Assembly: GCF_025561445.1 (NCBI RefSeq)
Contig: NZ_CP095096.1
Span: forward strand, 2,273,822-2,337,821
DNA from: Staphylococcus sp. IVB6181
GTDB lineage: Bacteria > Bacillota > Bacilli > Staphylococcales > Staphylococcaceae
Direction: 5' to 3'
DNA length: 64,000 nucleotides
In this document: piece after piece, positions 8,514 to 19,442 of the stretch
How the letters are laid out: every line of letters begins with the position of its first letter
How positions within the stretch are numbered: position 1 is the stretch's first letter
The notes under the pieces: model-generated
Told to the model about the DNA's origin: nothing
The model's database searches: none
Seen by the model: only the letters and a program-made list of their open reading frames with translations
Made by a program: the position numbers and the translations under genes

Positions 8514-9830
8514 ATGAAAAAAGTAATACTAGTATCAGGTTTAATGCTCTTCTCATTATTCTTTGGGGCAGGCAACTTGATCTTCCCGCCTATGCTCGGT
8601 TATACCGCGCAAAGCAATATGTGGACTGGCATGACAGGCTTTGCGATAACAGGTATTTTAATGCCTTTTATCACAGTGATTGTCATTGCCTATTATGATG
8701 GAGGCGTTGAATTTATCGGGAACCGTGTCCATCCAAAATTTGGGTTTATATTTGCTGTATGTATATATTTATCAATCGGAGCACTTTACGGTATTCCACG
8801 TGCCGCAAACGTAGCTTACGAAATCGGGGCGAAATCTATTATCCCTATCCATAATACATGGACACTAGTTGGATTCTCATTGGTTTTCTTTATCGTTGTA
8901 GGACTTATCGCCTTATATCCAACTAAAATGGTCGATAATTTAGGTAAAATTTTAACACCCGCACTATTAATCATTATCGGGGCATTATGTATCGGAGCAA
9001 TTGTTAATCCAGAAGGTCCTGTAGGACAACCGCACGGGAAATATGAAAAAGCACCATTCGTTTCTGGTATTTTAGAAGGTTATTACACAATGGACTTAGT
9101 TGCCGCATTGGCATTCTCAGTTGTTATTGTACAAAGTTTTAAACTTGCAGGCTTAACTGACAGCAAGAAGATTGTGAAGAACGTGATACTTTCAGGCTTA
9201 ATATCAGCTGTATTGTTAACAGTAATCTACTTCTCATTGGCTTACTTAGGAATTACAACGAGCAAGCCAGGCTTTGAAAACGGCGCAAGCATCTTAACAT
9301 ACAATTCAGTCCGCTTGTTCGGTGCGTTCGGAAACATCTTATTCGGTATGATTGTCATCTTAGCTTGTTTAACAACATGTATTGGTTTAGTGAACGCAAG
9401 TGCCGCTTTCGGTATGAAGAAGTTCCCTAAAATTCCGTATAAAACATATGTCGTTTCATTTGCGTTAGTCGGTTTCTTAATATCTATTCTAGGACTAGAT
9501 ATGATATTACAAATCGCAGTACCTTTACTGACATTTATTTATCCGATTTCAATTGTGTTAGTGTTGATTTCGCTCTTCGCAATTGCTATTCCGACACACT
9601 TGAAAGTCGCTTATATCTTACCAACCATTTCAACATTGGTCATTTCAGTACTTGAAATTTTCAATACCTTTAAACTTATCAAACCTTTAAATGCGGTTTA
9701 CCAAAAATTACCTTTATCTGATTTAGGTCTTGCTTGGTTATTCCCATTTATCGCTTTAACACTGATTGGTATGATCATCGACTTTATACGTAATAAGAAA
9801 CAGACACAATCGAGCACAACCGCATCATAA
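8514..9830 (+). CDS. brnQ: Branched-chain amino acid:cation symporter, BrnQ family
   Basis: A 438-residue integral membrane protein of the LIVCS family, which imports leucine, isoleucine and valine with Na+ or H+. The family signature FSLFFGAGNLIFPPMLG sits in the first helix (residues about 15-31), and about twelve hydrophobic segments follow. ATG at 8514 is chosen over an upstream frame opening because AGGAGG lies 7 nt before it and the protein then begins MKKVILVSG as in homologues. It is monocistronic with a terminator. CodY-like sites upstream suggest repression in amino-acid-rich conditions. Staphylococci carry several BrnQ paralogues; which one this is cannot be told by eye. Confidence 0.9.
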   Translation: MKKVILVSGLMLFSLFFGAGNLIFPPMLGYTAQSNMWTGMTGFAITGILMPFITVIVIAYYDGGVEFIGNRVHPKFGFIFAVCIYLSIGALYGIPRAANVAYEIGAKSIIPIHNTWTLVGFSLVFFIVVGLIALYPTKMVDNLGKILTPALLIIIGALCIGAIVNPEGPVGQPHGKYEKAPFVSGILEGYYTMDLVAALAFSVVIVQSFKLAGLTDSKKIVKNVILSGLISAVLLTVIYFSLAYLGITTSKPGFENGASILTYNSVRLFGAFGNILFGMIVILACLTTCIGLVNASAAFGMKKFPKIPYKTYVVSFALVGFLISILGLDMILQIAVPLLTFIYPISIVLVLISLFAIAIPTHLKVAYILPTISTLVISVLEIFNTFKLIKPLNAVYQKLPLSDLGLAWLFPFIALTLIGMIIDFIRNKKQTQSSTTAS

Positions 9831-9840
9831 TAATTTAATG

Positions 9841-9864
9841 CCTTTCCTTTTCATTAAGGAAAGG
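9841..9864 (+). terminator. Terminator of brnQ
   Basis: CCTTTCCTT/AAGGAAAGG perfect stem with a 6-nt loop followed by TCTTTTTT. Confidence 0.88.
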
Positions 9865-9977
9865 TCTTTTTTATGCTTTGGCCCCTTGCTATTGTCACAA
9901 TATTTCAATATCAACCCTTTCTATTTAATTCTCGATTAAATGTGTTAAAATTAACAATGCAATTTAAAGGTGAAAAC

Positions 9978-10006
9978 AAAGGTTGTCTGAAATCAGACCT
10001 TTTTTC
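9978..10006 (+). terminator. Second terminator-like hairpin ahead of the MFS gene
   Basis: AAAGG-TTG-TCTGA/TCAGA-CCTTT stem with a small internal bulge followed by six T. It lies about 115 nt after the brnQ terminator and 127 nt before the MFS start, so it either backs up brnQ termination or attenuates the MFS transcript. The rest of 9865-10132 holds nothing I recognise. Confidence 0.55.
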
Positions 10007-10132
10007 ACTGTTTTAAACATTTAGATTCATTGATTTACAAATTTCTTATGGCATGATGATGTCATTTTTTATTTGTCTGTTTATATATTCTCTATCAACT
10101 ATTTAATCTATTCAAAGAAAGGGAGGTTTATC

Positions 10133-11314
10133 TTGAAACAACAATCATTTAATTACAACTTGATTACCACAGTCTTCTTTATCTCAGGTATTGCTGTGAT
10201 GTGCAGTTTGTATTCTGCGATTCCGCTCATGCCGATTATGGGCGAAGAATTGCATCTGACTGAAAGTGCAACTACTTTAATCGGCGTTGTCTTTTCAGTT
10301 TCCTATTCTGTCAGTTGTATGTTTTACGGTATTATCGCAGATAAATTCGGAAAGAAAAAAGTCATACTCGTCGGCTTAGCCTTGCTGACATTGACCACAT
10401 TAGCGATTGGCTTTATCCACAGCTTCGCTTTATTATTGATTGTACGTGTTATTCAAGGTATTGCGGCCGCTAGTTTCTCTCCGGTCTCATTAACATATGT
10501 GACAGAAGTATTCCCGATTACTAAGCGTGTTACAGCAATCAGCTTTATCAGTACAAGTTTTATGCTTTCAGGAGTTTTAGGACAAAACTTGAGTGATATT
10601 ATCGCTGCGCATACAAGTTGGCGTGTGGTTTACTTTATTCTGACAATCGTTTATCTCTTGCTTATCTTATGGATTTATAAATCCATTCCTAAAAGCCCTT
10701 ATCACATGCCTGATACGAAGTTTTCGGTATTCTTTAAAAATATGCGCCATATCTTTGACTATAAAGGCATTGTATTATGCTTCTTCGTATCACTGACAAT
10801 CTTAACTTCATTTGTTTCTATGTATACACTCTTAAATGAATATCTGACTTCAAATCCGATTAATGCAGACTTAACAACAATCTCTACTGTTAAACTGTTT
10901 GGACTTATCGGTATGCTGCTGGCATTATTTGCCGGACGTCTCAGTGACCATTTAGGTGTTAAACGCATTATCTTAATCGCTTTGCTCACAGCAGGCATCT
11001 CTATGATATTCATGGGGCTGACACACAATATCTTGATTATCACTATCTTCAGTGTCATCTTTGTTGCAGGTATCGCATTTGTCATCCCTTCTGTGATTTC
11101 GCAAATCGGCTTGCTTACAGTGAAAGATAAAGGTTTCTATTTATCTATCAATACCTTCATGTTATTTATCGGTACAGCGATTGCGCCGGTACTTTCTATG
11201 CAGCTGATGAGTCACTTGCATTCATTTAAAATGATGTTTATCTTATTATCGCTGGTTAACTTTATCGGCTTCTTCATTGCCCTTTGGATTCCGAAGAAAA
11301 GTGTAACAGAATAG
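10133..11314 (+). CDS. Major facilitator superfamily transporter, DHA1-like
   Basis: A 393-residue membrane protein with about twelve hydrophobic segments. Between helices 2 and 3 is DKFGKKKVI (MFS motif A, here IIADKFGKKK), and RVIQGIAAASFSPVSL in helix 4 resembles motif B. The pattern fits proton-driven drug or small-molecule exporters of the DHA1 type, but the substrate cannot be inferred. The start is TTG at 10133, preceded by GGGAGG at 6 nt; the frame opens further upstream but without ribosome site. It is monocistronic and ends at a strong bidirectional terminator shared with whiA. Confidence 0.82.
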   Translation: MKQQSFNYNLITTVFFISGIAVMCSLYSAIPLMPIMGEELHLTESATTLIGVVFSVSYSVSCMFYGIIADKFGKKKVILVGLALLTLTTLAIGFIHSFALLLIVRVIQGIAAASFSPVSLTYVTEVFPITKRVTAISFISTSFMLSGVLGQNLSDIIAAHTSWRVVYFILTIVYLLLILWIYKSIPKSPYHMPDTKFSVFFKNMRHIFDYKGIVLCFFVSLTILTSFVSMYTLLNEYLTSNPINADLTTISTVKLFGLIGMLLALFAGRLSDHLGVKRIILIALLTAGISMIFMGLTHNILIITIFSVIFVAGIAFVIPSVISQIGLLTVKDKGFYLSINTFMLFIGTAIAPVLSMQLMSHLHSFKMMFILLSLVNFIGFFIALWIPKKSVTE

Positions 11315-11337
11315 AGATAAAACCCATAAAACACTAA

Positions 11338-11385
11338 AAGAAGACTGCACTTTCCTGATTGTTTTCAAGGAAGTGCAGTCTTCTT
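11338..11385. terminator. Bidirectional terminator between the MFS gene and whiA
   Basis: AAGAAGACTGCACTT/AAGTGCAGTCTTCTT perfect 15-bp stem with A/T runs at both ends, located between convergent genes. Confidence 0.9.
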
Positions 11386-11393
11386 TTTATGGT

Positions 11394-12338
11394 TTACATT
11401 TCAATATGTTCGCCGCTTCTGATTTTATCTGCTAATTCATTTAATTTACGCAAACGATGATTCACACCTGATTTTGAAATAGTACCTGTCGACACCATTT
11501 CACCTAACTCTTTTAAAGATACATCTTGATTCTCTACACGCAGCTTCGCAATTTCTCTTAAGCGATCAGGCAGATTCTCAATACCAATTTCTTGATCAAT
11601 CAATTGAATACTTTCCACTTGTTTCATTGCGGCACTGACCGTTTTGTTCAGGTTAGCTGTTTCGCAATTCACTAAACGGTTCACTGAATTACGCATATCT
11701 CTGACAATACGCACATCCTCAAACTTCAGCATCGCTTGATAACCGCCGATTAAACTTAGGAAATCAGAAATCTTTTCCGCTTCCTTCAAATAAACGATAT
11801 TGCCTTTTTTACGTTCAAGATGCTTTGCATTCAATTCATACTCATTCATCAACGCTGTTAAGCCTTCTGAATGACTCTCATACAGCGAAAATATCTCTAA
11901 ATGATAAGATGACGTTTCCGGATTATTAACAGAGCCGCCTGCTAAAAAAGCACCTCTTAAATAACTGCGTTTCATTTCATCATCACGTATCATGTCCAAA
12001 TCTATCGCATGCGTAAATACGCCATCTTTTAAAATACCTAATTCATGCAGAATTTCGCGAGATTTCACTTTCGTTCTGCAAATATAGATATTATTTTTCT
12101 TCAATTTCATTTTCTTTCTAACAAGAATCTCTACTTCAATATTAAATACTTTCTTAATCAAAGAGTAGATACGTCTGGCTGTTGTCGCATTTTCAGTTTG
12201 CACATTGATGACAAATTGCTGGTTCGACAAACTGAGCGCACCATTCATCCGTATCAATGCACTTAATTCAGCGCGCGCATTTTTATCATCGACATCTATT
12301 CTTGTCAATTCATTTTTCATGTCTGATGCAAAGCTCAT
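11394..12338 (-). CDS. whiA: DNA-binding protein WhiA
   Basis: A 314-residue WhiA homologue. The N-terminal two-thirds is a degenerate LAGLIDADG-type homing-endonuclease fold ([26 protein letters not shown]), and the C-terminus is a helix-turn-helix ([25 protein letters not shown]). In Bacillus and staphylococci it is linked to cell division and chromosome segregation. It is the third gene of rapZ-yvcK-whiA, starting 18 nt after yvcK. Length and motifs are normal. Confidence 0.95.
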   Translation of the reverse strand: MSFASDMKNELTRIDVDDKNARAELSALIRMNGALSLSNQQFVINVQTENATTARRIYSLIKKVFNIEVEILVRKKMKLKKNNIYICRTKVKSREILHELGILKDGVFTHAIDLDMIRDDEMKRSYLRGAFLAGGSVNNPETSSYHLEIFSLYESHSEGLTALMNEYELNAKHLERKKGNIVYLKEAEKISDFLSLIGGYQAMLKFEDVRIVRDMRNSVNRLVNCETANLNKTVSAAMKQVESIQLIDQEIGIENLPDRLREIAKLRVENQDVSLKELGEMVSTGTISKSGVNHRLRKLNELADKIRSGEHIEM

Positions 12339-12356
12339 GCCGTGCCATTCCTTTCG

Positions 12357-13355
12357 TTATTTTTTTCTTTGTTTTGGATTAAATTGGATTGTACTTGTTA
12401 AATCAAGTGCAAGTTCATAAATCATACGTGATAAACGTGTCGTATTATGACGGACTCGATTCTTATCTGAGATATGCACAAGGTCATCTGCCGTTAACGG
12501 TACAATACCAGCCGCTTCTATCTCTTCTTTATGATACTTTACCGGCTCTGCATGCTCTTTACGATAGTTCTCTAAAATTTCCTTGCTGTAATCATGATTG
12601 ATACAGCAAATCACATAATCAATAAACTTGGTATCCATATGTCTGTGAATGGCATTTACATGATCCATCACATCAAAATGATCTGTTTCCCCATGCTGCG
12701 TCATCACATTAGACACATAGACTTTAGGCGCCAAGCTTTCTACAATCGCTTGACCGATACCTGGGACACACAAGTTTGAAAGCACACTAGTATAAAGCGA
12801 ACCAGGTCCTAAGACTATTAAATCCGCCTCTTCTAACGCTTCTACCGCTTCTTCCATAGGCTGCACATCTGCTGGTTCGATAAAGACCCTTTTAATCGGT
12901 TTTTCGCGTTTTGGTATATTAGATTCGCCATAAACAATTTCGCCATCATCCATTTCCGCATTCAAACGAATACTGGAATTGGTTGAAGGAATCACACGGC
13001 CCTTGATATTTAAAATTTTACTCAGTTCTTTCACTGCATGACCAAAGTCATCCATAATGTTCGTCAACGCTGCGATCAGCAGATTACCGACAGAATGGCC
13101 TTCTACTTGATTCTCTTTAAAACGATACTGGAACAGCTCCTTCAACGTCGGTTCCGTATCGCTTAATGCTGCGATAACATTTCGGATATCGCCGGGTGCC
13201 GGGATATCCATTTCACTTCTGATTTTTCCTGTACTTCCGCCATCATCCGCAACAGTCACGATTGCAGTGATATCTATCGGAAAATCTTTTAAACCACGAG
13301 CAAGGACAGATAAACCTGTGCCTCCCCCGATTAATACGATTTTAAGCTTTTTCAT
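12357..13355 (-). CDS. yvcK: YvcK/CofD-like UDP-sugar-binding protein (gluconeogenesis factor)
   Basis: A 332-residue YvcK (MgfK-type) protein. [18 protein letters not shown] at the N-terminus is the nucleotide-sugar-binding loop, and [12 protein letters not shown] is the family hallmark. In Bacillus it binds UDP-GlcNAc and links carbon metabolism to cell wall synthesis. The start at 13355 ([12 protein letters not shown]) is chosen on homology; the frame is open 16 codons further, inside rapZ. It overlaps the end of rapZ by 14 nt and has a weak ribosome site, suggesting translational coupling. It precedes whiA. Confidence 0.94.
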   Translation of the reverse strand: MKKLKIVLIGGGTGLSVLARGLKDFPIDITAIVTVADDGGSTGKIRSEMDIPAPGDIRNVIAALSDTEPTLKELFQYRFKENQVEGHSVGNLLIAALTNIMDDFGHAVKELSKILNIKGRVIPSTNSSIRLNAEMDDGEIVYGESNIPKREKPIKRVFIEPADVQPMEEAVEALEEADLIVLGPGSLYTSVLSNLCVPGIGQAIVESLAPKVYVSNVMTQHGETDHFDVMDHVNAIHRHMDTKFIDYVICCINHDYSKEILENYRKEHAEPVKYHKEEIEAAGIVPLTADDLVHISDKNRVRHNTTRLSRMIYELALDLTSTIQFNPKQRKK

Positions 13356-14265
13356 TTTTCTCGCCACTTTCGATATGTGCATCTCTATGATGAACGTAAA
13401 CATTATAGTCGTAACTGTCGTTCAAGTCTTCAGCCAATCTTTTTGCTAAAGCTACAGAACGATGCTGTCCTCCGGTACAACCGATAGCGATAACTAACTG
13501 CGTCTTACCTTCTTTCTTATAACCTGGAATCATAAATTTCAATAAGTCTAATAATTTATCATAGAAAATAGCAGTCTCTTGCCATTTCATCACATATTGA
13601 TACACTGGATCGTCGTTTCCTGTTAACGGACGCAGTGATTTCACATAGAAAGGATTCGGTAAGAAGCGCACATCAAAAACTAAGTCCGCATCTTGTTGAA
13701 TACCATGTTTAAAGCCGAAGCTTGTAACACTGATACTAAATGTTTCGATATCATCTCTGTTAAAGAGTTTATTTATTTTTGCACGTAATTCTTTTGGTTT
13801 TAATTCTGTAGTATCTATGACAAAGTTTGCGAAACTGCGAATTTCAGACAATGATTGACGTTCTTCTCTGATAGAGTCAATCAATGAATTCTGACCGTTG
13901 TCGCTTAATGGATGCGCACGGCGTGTTTCTTTATATCTTGAAATCAATTTAGATTCGCTGGCTTCTACAAACATAACGTCAACAATAATTTTATTCTTGC
14001 TGCGCAATAAATCTACTTCTTTTACTAAGGATTTGAAAAATTCGCGTCCGCGTAAATCAATTGCGATTGCGACTTTTTGCAATGATGGTGTTCCTTGTTC
14101 CATCAATTCAACAAATTTCGGCAGTAAAATCGGAGGTAAATTGTCTACACAAAAATACCCTAAATCTTCTAAACTTTGCAGTACTACAGACTTACCCGCT
14201 CCTGACATACCCGTAACCACTAATAATTCACTCTTATTTACGACTTCATTTTCTTCATGTTGCAT
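13342..14265 (-). CDS. rapZ: RNase adapter / nucleotide-binding protein RapZ (YvcJ)
   Basis: A 307-residue P-loop protein. GMSGAGKS near residue 19 is Walker A, and [12 protein letters not shown] in the C-terminal domain is the conserved GlmZ-adapter-type signature, with VHHRDAH near the end. In Gram-negatives RapZ controls amino-sugar synthesis; in Bacillus YvcJ hydrolyses ATP/GTP and affects competence. It is the first gene of rapZ-yvcK-whiA. The ribosome site before the ATG at 14265 is weak, so the exact start is less certain. Confidence 0.93.
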   Translation of the reverse strand: MQHEENEVVNKSELLVVTGMSGAGKSVVLQSLEDLGYFCVDNLPPILLPKFVELMEQGTPSLQKVAIAIDLRGREFFKSLVKEVDLLRSKNKIIVDVMFVEASESKLISRYKETRRAHPLSDNGQNSLIDSIREERQSLSEIRSFANFVIDTTELKPKELRAKINKLFNRDDIETFSISVTSFGFKHGIQQDADLVFDVRFLPNPFYVKSLRPLTGNDDPVYQYVMKWQETAIFYDKLLDLLKFMIPGYKKEGKTQLVIAIGCTGGQHRSVALAKRLAEDLNDSYDYNVYVHHRDAHIESGEKNEKA

Positions 14266-14363
14266 GACGACACCATCCTGTATTTAAATTCGCTCATAAT
14301 ATCCTTATCATAACAATAGTATCATATTCATTTCTATGTTGGACATTAATACCGTATATTATG

Positions 14364-14419
14364 AAAAAAGGTTTGAATATGTGCATGCAACTAAACGCTG
14401 CATACACTACTCAAACCTT
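14364..14419 (-). terminator. Terminator of trxB
   Basis: On the minus strand AAGGTTTGA...TCAAACCTT closes a long hairpin with an inner TGCA-rich stem, followed by TTTTTT. It lies between trxB and rapZ and separates the two units. Confidence 0.8.
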
Positions 14420-14432
14420 GTTTGTGTTTTAC

Positions 14433-15407
<975 letters not shown>

Positions 15408-15503
15408 CTAGTCTTTAATCAACAGTTATTATATTATACTGTGTCCTTGAAATATACTTTTATGCTCAAATTGTAAAATATACTAATTTCACTTGCACAT
15501 TAT

Positions 15504-16943
15504 TTAAACTTCTAGAAGAATGTTAATCGATTTATTCAAACGATAAAGCGTTACCCCGAACCATTCTGCAACTTGCTTTTTGGTATAAGGGCGCTCTAAA
15601 GATTTGAAGTATAAATACACAAGCGCTGCAGTATATCCTTCCACATGGTCTAAATCATAACCATGTTCGATAATCCCTTCAGCGCGATCGATCCAATTTA
15701 AAAATAAAGGTTTTAAAAACTTTAATTCTTCATTCTCATACAAGGCTAACATGCCTCGGTGAATAAAGCCTAATTTTATCAACTTCAAATCTTTAATCAA
15801 ATACGTAAGATAGAGCTTTTCATACTCTCCCATACCTTCCAGTACAGACCAGATTTCTTCAGTAATGAGCAGTTCTTTCTCATTTACTTGATCTAATAAG
15901 AAAATACCATACAGTCTTTCATGGTTATCTTCACTCATCAGCAATGGCAAGATATTCGTTTTGAAGTAACCGTTCTTTTCAGACATCAGCCACGGCGGAT
16001 AACCTGGATTGCCTTGTGTAATATCTTCCAGTTTCTTCCAAAACTCATGACTTCGTTCTTGATTTCCCAGGAAATAAAAATTATAGCTGAGCGCATGAAA
16101 CAGCTGCAGCGAAATAAACTTTCCTTTTCGATACAGCGGATAAAGCAGCTTTTTCGAAGCTTGATACTTCTTCAAATAGCTCAGCACAATACCCAGTTTG
16201 AAACTTTCATCATCATTCATCGGTACGACTTTTGATAAAGACTCTAAATATGTCGGATAAGCCTCATCCTTCGTATTATATAAAAGCAATGTATAGTGGC
16301 ATAAAGCATGCACGTCTGCCTGATTTTCTTTCAGCAATTGTTTCAGCATCTCTCTCGCAGAATCATAATTGTCGAGATATAAATAAATCATCGCTAATAA
16401 ATTACGCGTACCGTGATGTGTCTGCACATCCATATCTTGGTTCGTAATGTAGTCGCGGGCATCTTCTAATCTGCCTCTCGCAAAGAGGTGTTGGAAGATG
16501 AGCTGTACCGCAAAGACTTTGCTTTCTTGTTCAAGTTTGTCCAAGTCATCATACACGACTTCAAACATTTCTTCTAATTCTTTTCGATACGCTTCATCAT
16601 TTGAAATAATAACGTAATTGATACCGAAACAAAATGCTTTGTTCGGGTCATTTAATTGAATGAACAGCTGGCTTAATTGGTAGAAAGCATCCGCAGTATG
16701 TGCATCTTTCGCAATAAAATCAAAATAATGATCAATGACTTGTTTGCCTTGGCCTATTTCAGTCAGTGCTGTTGTATAGTCTTTCAGTGCTTCAAAGTCA
16801 GAAGGTGACAATTCAAGGACTTTTCTATAATGTTCTGCAGCTTTATGGTAATCGCGGTGTTTTAATTTAGAGTCAGCCAGCTTCTTGAAGAAAGACGCAT
16901 CTTGCGTCATAGGTATTACGTTTTTATGCGGTTCTTGTACCAT
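15504..16943 (-). CDS. Tetratricopeptide-repeat protein
   Basis: A 479-residue TPR protein of unknown function. TPR-like helix pairs are visible from residue 10 onward (SKLKHRDYHKAAEHYRKVLELSPSDFEALKDY is a textbook repeat) and again near 160-190 (NLLAMIYLYLDNYDSAREMLKQLL). The C-terminus carries a short predicted DNA-binding-like segment (TKKQVAEWFGVTLYRLNKSINIL). ATG at 16943 is preceded by AAAGGAGGGG; an opening 21 nt upstream overlaps the previous gene. It is the last gene of the hprK-lgt-acetyltransferase-TPR operon, as in S. aureus. Confidence 0.85.
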   Translation of the reverse strand: MVQEPHKNVIPMTQDASFFKKLADSKLKHRDYHKAAEHYRKVLELSPSDFEALKDYTTALTEIGQGKQVIDHYFDFIAKDAHTADAFYQLSQLFIQLNDPNKAFCFGINYVIISNDEAYRKELEEMFEVVYDDLDKLEQESKVFAVQLIFQHLFARGRLEDARDYITNQDMDVQTHHGTRNLLAMIYLYLDNYDSAREMLKQLLKENQADVHALCHYTLLLYNTKDEAYPTYLESLSKVVPMNDDESFKLGIVLSYLKKYQASKKLLYPLYRKGKFISLQLFHALSYNFYFLGNQERSHEFWKKLEDITQGNPGYPPWLMSEKNGYFKTNILPLLMSEDNHERLYGIFLLDQVNEKELLITEEIWSVLEGMGEYEKLYLTYLIKDLKLIKLGFIHRGMLALYENEELKFLKPLFLNWIDRAEGIIEHGYDLDHVEGYTAALVYLYFKSLERPYTKKQVAEWFGVTLYRLNKSINILLEV

Positions 16944-16963
16944 GGATTGCCCCTCCTTTCTCA

Positions 16964-17446
16964 TTATTTTCTAATCTGCATCGGATTGCCGTAGGCAAGT
17001 GCACCATCAGGTACATCTTTGTTTACGACTGTACCTGCACCGATACGCACATGATCTCCGATTGTTACGCCAGGCAAAATTGTCACATTGGCCCCTACTA
17101 ATGTGTGGTTGCCGATATTCACTTTTCCTACACGCCATTCTGTCACTAAAAATTCGTGTGTCAATATTGTTGTATTATACCCTATCACACAATTATCTCC
17201 AATACGAATCAAATGCGGATAAATCACATCCGGCATCACTTTATACGCAAAAGCTGTATGTTTGCCGACTTGCATGCCTAAACAAGCACGGTAAATCCAT
17301 CGTTTTAATCTCAACGATGGCATGAACCGTGCTAATTCAATGAACAATGTTTGTTTAAACAGCTTTGTGAATTTAATGAAATGATACATTCTCCATAATG
17401 GATTGATATGTGTCGCTTTATCTTCTATTTTTTGATAACGCCTCAT
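16964..17446 (-). CDS. Left-handed beta-helix acyltransferase (hexapeptide repeat)
   Basis: A 160-residue acetyltransferase-like protein. The hexapeptide repeats run from about residue 75 to the end (IGDNCVIGYNTTIL, VNIGNHTLVGANVTILPGVTIGDHVRIGAGTVV), ending with the family's GNPMQIRK. Family members use acetyl-CoA to acetylate sugars or other small acceptors; the acceptor here is unknown. The ATG follows GAGGGG. It sits 12 nt after lgt and 20 nt before the TPR gene in one operon. Confidence 0.85.
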   Translation of the reverse strand: MRRYQKIEDKATHINPLWRMYHFIKFTKLFKQTLFIELARFMPSLRLKRWIYRACLGMQVGKHTAFAYKVMPDVIYPHLIRIGDNCVIGYNTTILTHEFLVTEWRVGKVNIGNHTLVGANVTILPGVTIGDHVRIGAGTVVNKDVPDGALAYGNPMQIRK

Positions 17447-17458
17447 TGAATCCCCTCT

Positions 17459-18286
17459 TTATTTCAGCCATGAAAGATTTCCGGCATCTTTGAATTTCGG
17501 TTGTGGGCTTTTATATCTGCGGTAAATAATCATCACTACGCTGATAATAATCAAAACAATCGACATGACTTGTGCGACTCTGATATTGCTCGTTAACATC
17601 AAACTATCTGTACGCATGCCTTCCACGAAGAATCTTCCGATAGAATACCAGATCAAGTATAAGAAGAACGTTTCTCCGATACGCAAATGTTTGCGCAAGA
17701 ACAGCAATAACGCAAAACCAACCACATCCCAGATCGATTCATATAAAAATGTAGGCTGGTAATATTTGCCGTCAATGTACATGTTATCAATGATGAATCT
17801 TGGAATATGCAGGCTTTCTAAAAATGATTGCGACACTGGACCGCCATGTGCTTCATGGTTCATAAAGTTGCCCCAGCGTCCGATACCTTGCGCTAAGATA
17901 ATACTCGGTGCAACGATATCGCCGATCTGCCATGGATTATGGTTATTCATTTTACATACGATAATCCCTGTAATGAAGCCGCCGATCAAGCCGCCGTGAA
18001 TCGCAATACCCCCATGCCAAATCATCGGTATTTCAGCGGGATGTGCTGCGTAATACGGCCATTGGAAAATCACAAAGTAGATTCTCGCCGCTATGAACCC
18101 GAAAATCGCACTCCAAAAGATGATATCAATCAATGCGTCTTTATGCAGGCCCACTCTTTTCGCGGTTGCTTGTGCAATAAAGTATCCTAATAAAATTCCG
18201 AATGCAATGATAATCCCATACCAGCGCACGGAGATAGGACCTAGATTAAAAGCCACCGGATCAATATAACCAAAGTTAAAAAACAT
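17459..18286 (-). CDS. lgt: Prolipoprotein diacylglyceryl transferase
   Basis: A 275-residue membrane enzyme that transfers diacylglycerol from phosphatidylglycerol to the lipobox cysteine of prolipoproteins. [13 protein letters not shown] and the signature [15 protein letters not shown] are present, as is [10 protein letters not shown] near the C-terminus, with about seven membrane segments. The ribosome site AGAGGAG overlaps the end of hprK, 6 nt upstream of the ATG, indicating translational coupling. Several lipoproteins that would need it are encoded in this window (SstD, EMYY lipoprotein). Confidence 0.96.
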   Translation of the reverse strand: MFFNFGYIDPVAFNLGPISVRWYGIIIAFGILLGYFIAQATAKRVGLHKDALIDIIFWSAIFGFIAARIYFVIFQWPYYAAHPAEIPMIWHGGIAIHGGLIGGFITGIIVCKMNNHNPWQIGDIVAPSIILAQGIGRWGNFMNHEAHGGPVSQSFLESLHIPRFIIDNMYIDGKYYQPTFLYESIWDVVGFALLLFLRKHLRIGETFFLYLIWYSIGRFFVEGMRTDSLMLTSNIRVAQVMSIVLIIISVVMIIYRRYKSPQPKFKDAGNLSWLK

Positions 18287-18292
18287 AATTGC

Positions 18293-19225
18293 TTACTCCT
18301 CTTTATGTTCGTTTTTTCTTAGTATTTCAGCATTTAATCGTTCGTTAAACTCTTCAGCAGTATTAATGCCCATAATATTCAAACGGTAGTTCATTGCTGC
18401 GACTTCAATAATAACTGCCACATTTCTTCCTGGTCGTACCGGAATGGTTTTCTTAGTGATTTCAGTATCCAAGATACGCAAGGTTTCTTCATTCAAACCG
18501 ACACGGTCATATAACTTATCTTTATCCCAGTTTTCTAAGTTGATATTCAAACCGATTTTCTTTTCGGTCAAGATAGACCCTGCACCGAACAGTGTCATCA
18601 CGTTGATAATACCGAGTCCTCTGATTTCTAATAAATGCTCAATCAATTTCGGCGGTTTGCCGATAAGTTCATCTTTAGTGATTTCGCGGATTTCCACGTT
18701 ATCATCTGCGACTAAACGGTGACCGCGTTTGACTAATTCTAAAGCTGTTTCGCTTTTACCGATACCAGAATCACCAGTAATTAAAACACCGACACCATAC
18801 ACATCCACTAATACACCATGCAAAGATGTTGTTTTAGCAAGTTCATGTTCTAAATATGTAGTTAATCGACTCATTAAACTTGTTGTCGCATCTTTAGATG
18901 TAAGTAAAGGTGTTCCGAGTTCTTTCGCCGCATTGACTAACTCTTCAGGAGGCTCAATCCCTCTTGTCACAATAATTGCAGGTGTATCAGGGCGGCATAA
19001 TTTGCGTAATCTGCCATGTCTTTCTTTATCAGGCAATAGATTATAAAATGACAGTTCTGTTGTCCCTAATAACTGGATACGATCTGATGCATAATGCGAA
19101 AAGTATCCTGCCATTTCTAATCCTGGTCTTGAAATATCTGTATTATGGATTGGTCGATCCAATCCTTCTTCTCCGGCTGCTAAATTCAATTTAAATCTGT
19201 TTACTAAAGCTCTAGCACTTAACAT
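18293..19225 (-). CDS. hprK: HPr kinase/phosphorylase
   Basis: A 310-residue bifunctional enzyme that phosphorylates and dephosphorylates HPr at Ser46, controlling CcpA-dependent catabolite repression. GDSGIGKS at residues 151-158 is Walker A; His136 precedes it ([11 protein letters not shown]); [10 protein letters not shown] is the HprK signature. Length is normal. It is the first gene of a four-gene operon with lgt, an acetyltransferase and the TPR protein. Confidence 0.96.
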   Translation of the reverse strand: MLSARALVNRFKLNLAAGEEGLDRPIHNTDISRPGLEMAGYFSHYASDRIQLLGTTELSFYNLLPDKERHGRLRKLCRPDTPAIIVTRGIEPPEELVNAAKELGTPLLTSKDATTSLMSRLTTYLEHELAKTTSLHGVLVDVYGVGVLITGDSGIGKSETALELVKRGHRLVADDNVEIREITKDELIGKPPKLIEHLLEIRGLGIINVMTLFGAGSILTEKKIGLNINLENWDKDKLYDRVGLNEETLRILDTEITKKTIPVRPGRNVAVIIEVAAMNYRLNIMGINTAEEFNERLNAEILRKNEHKEE

Positions 19226-19395
19226 ATTTTCACCTCAATCGTCATTCTTCTTTCTATGCTTACTACTATCATATCAAAAAAGAATGCGAAAACGTTATTG
19301 GTATTACTACTTAAATTCCCTACCTATTTTATCATTTCTCATGATGATTCAAAAATCAAATTTTAACACTGCTTTTCGCTTCAAATATGTAAAAA

Positions 19396-19433
19396 AAACG
19401 GCATTTTACCTTATTTAAGGCAAAATACCGTTT
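19396..19433 (-). terminator. Terminator of uvrBA
   Basis: On the minus strand AAACGGTATTTTGCC/GGTAAAATGCCGTTT stem with a short A/T loop followed by a T run, 10 nt after the uvrA stop. Confidence 0.88.
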
Positions 19434-19442
19434 ACTTCATGC

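Noticed and set aside
10759-11085. 108-codon minus-strand frame in the MFS gene
   Set aside because: Antisense shadow of a membrane protein gene, no ribosome site or family resemblance.
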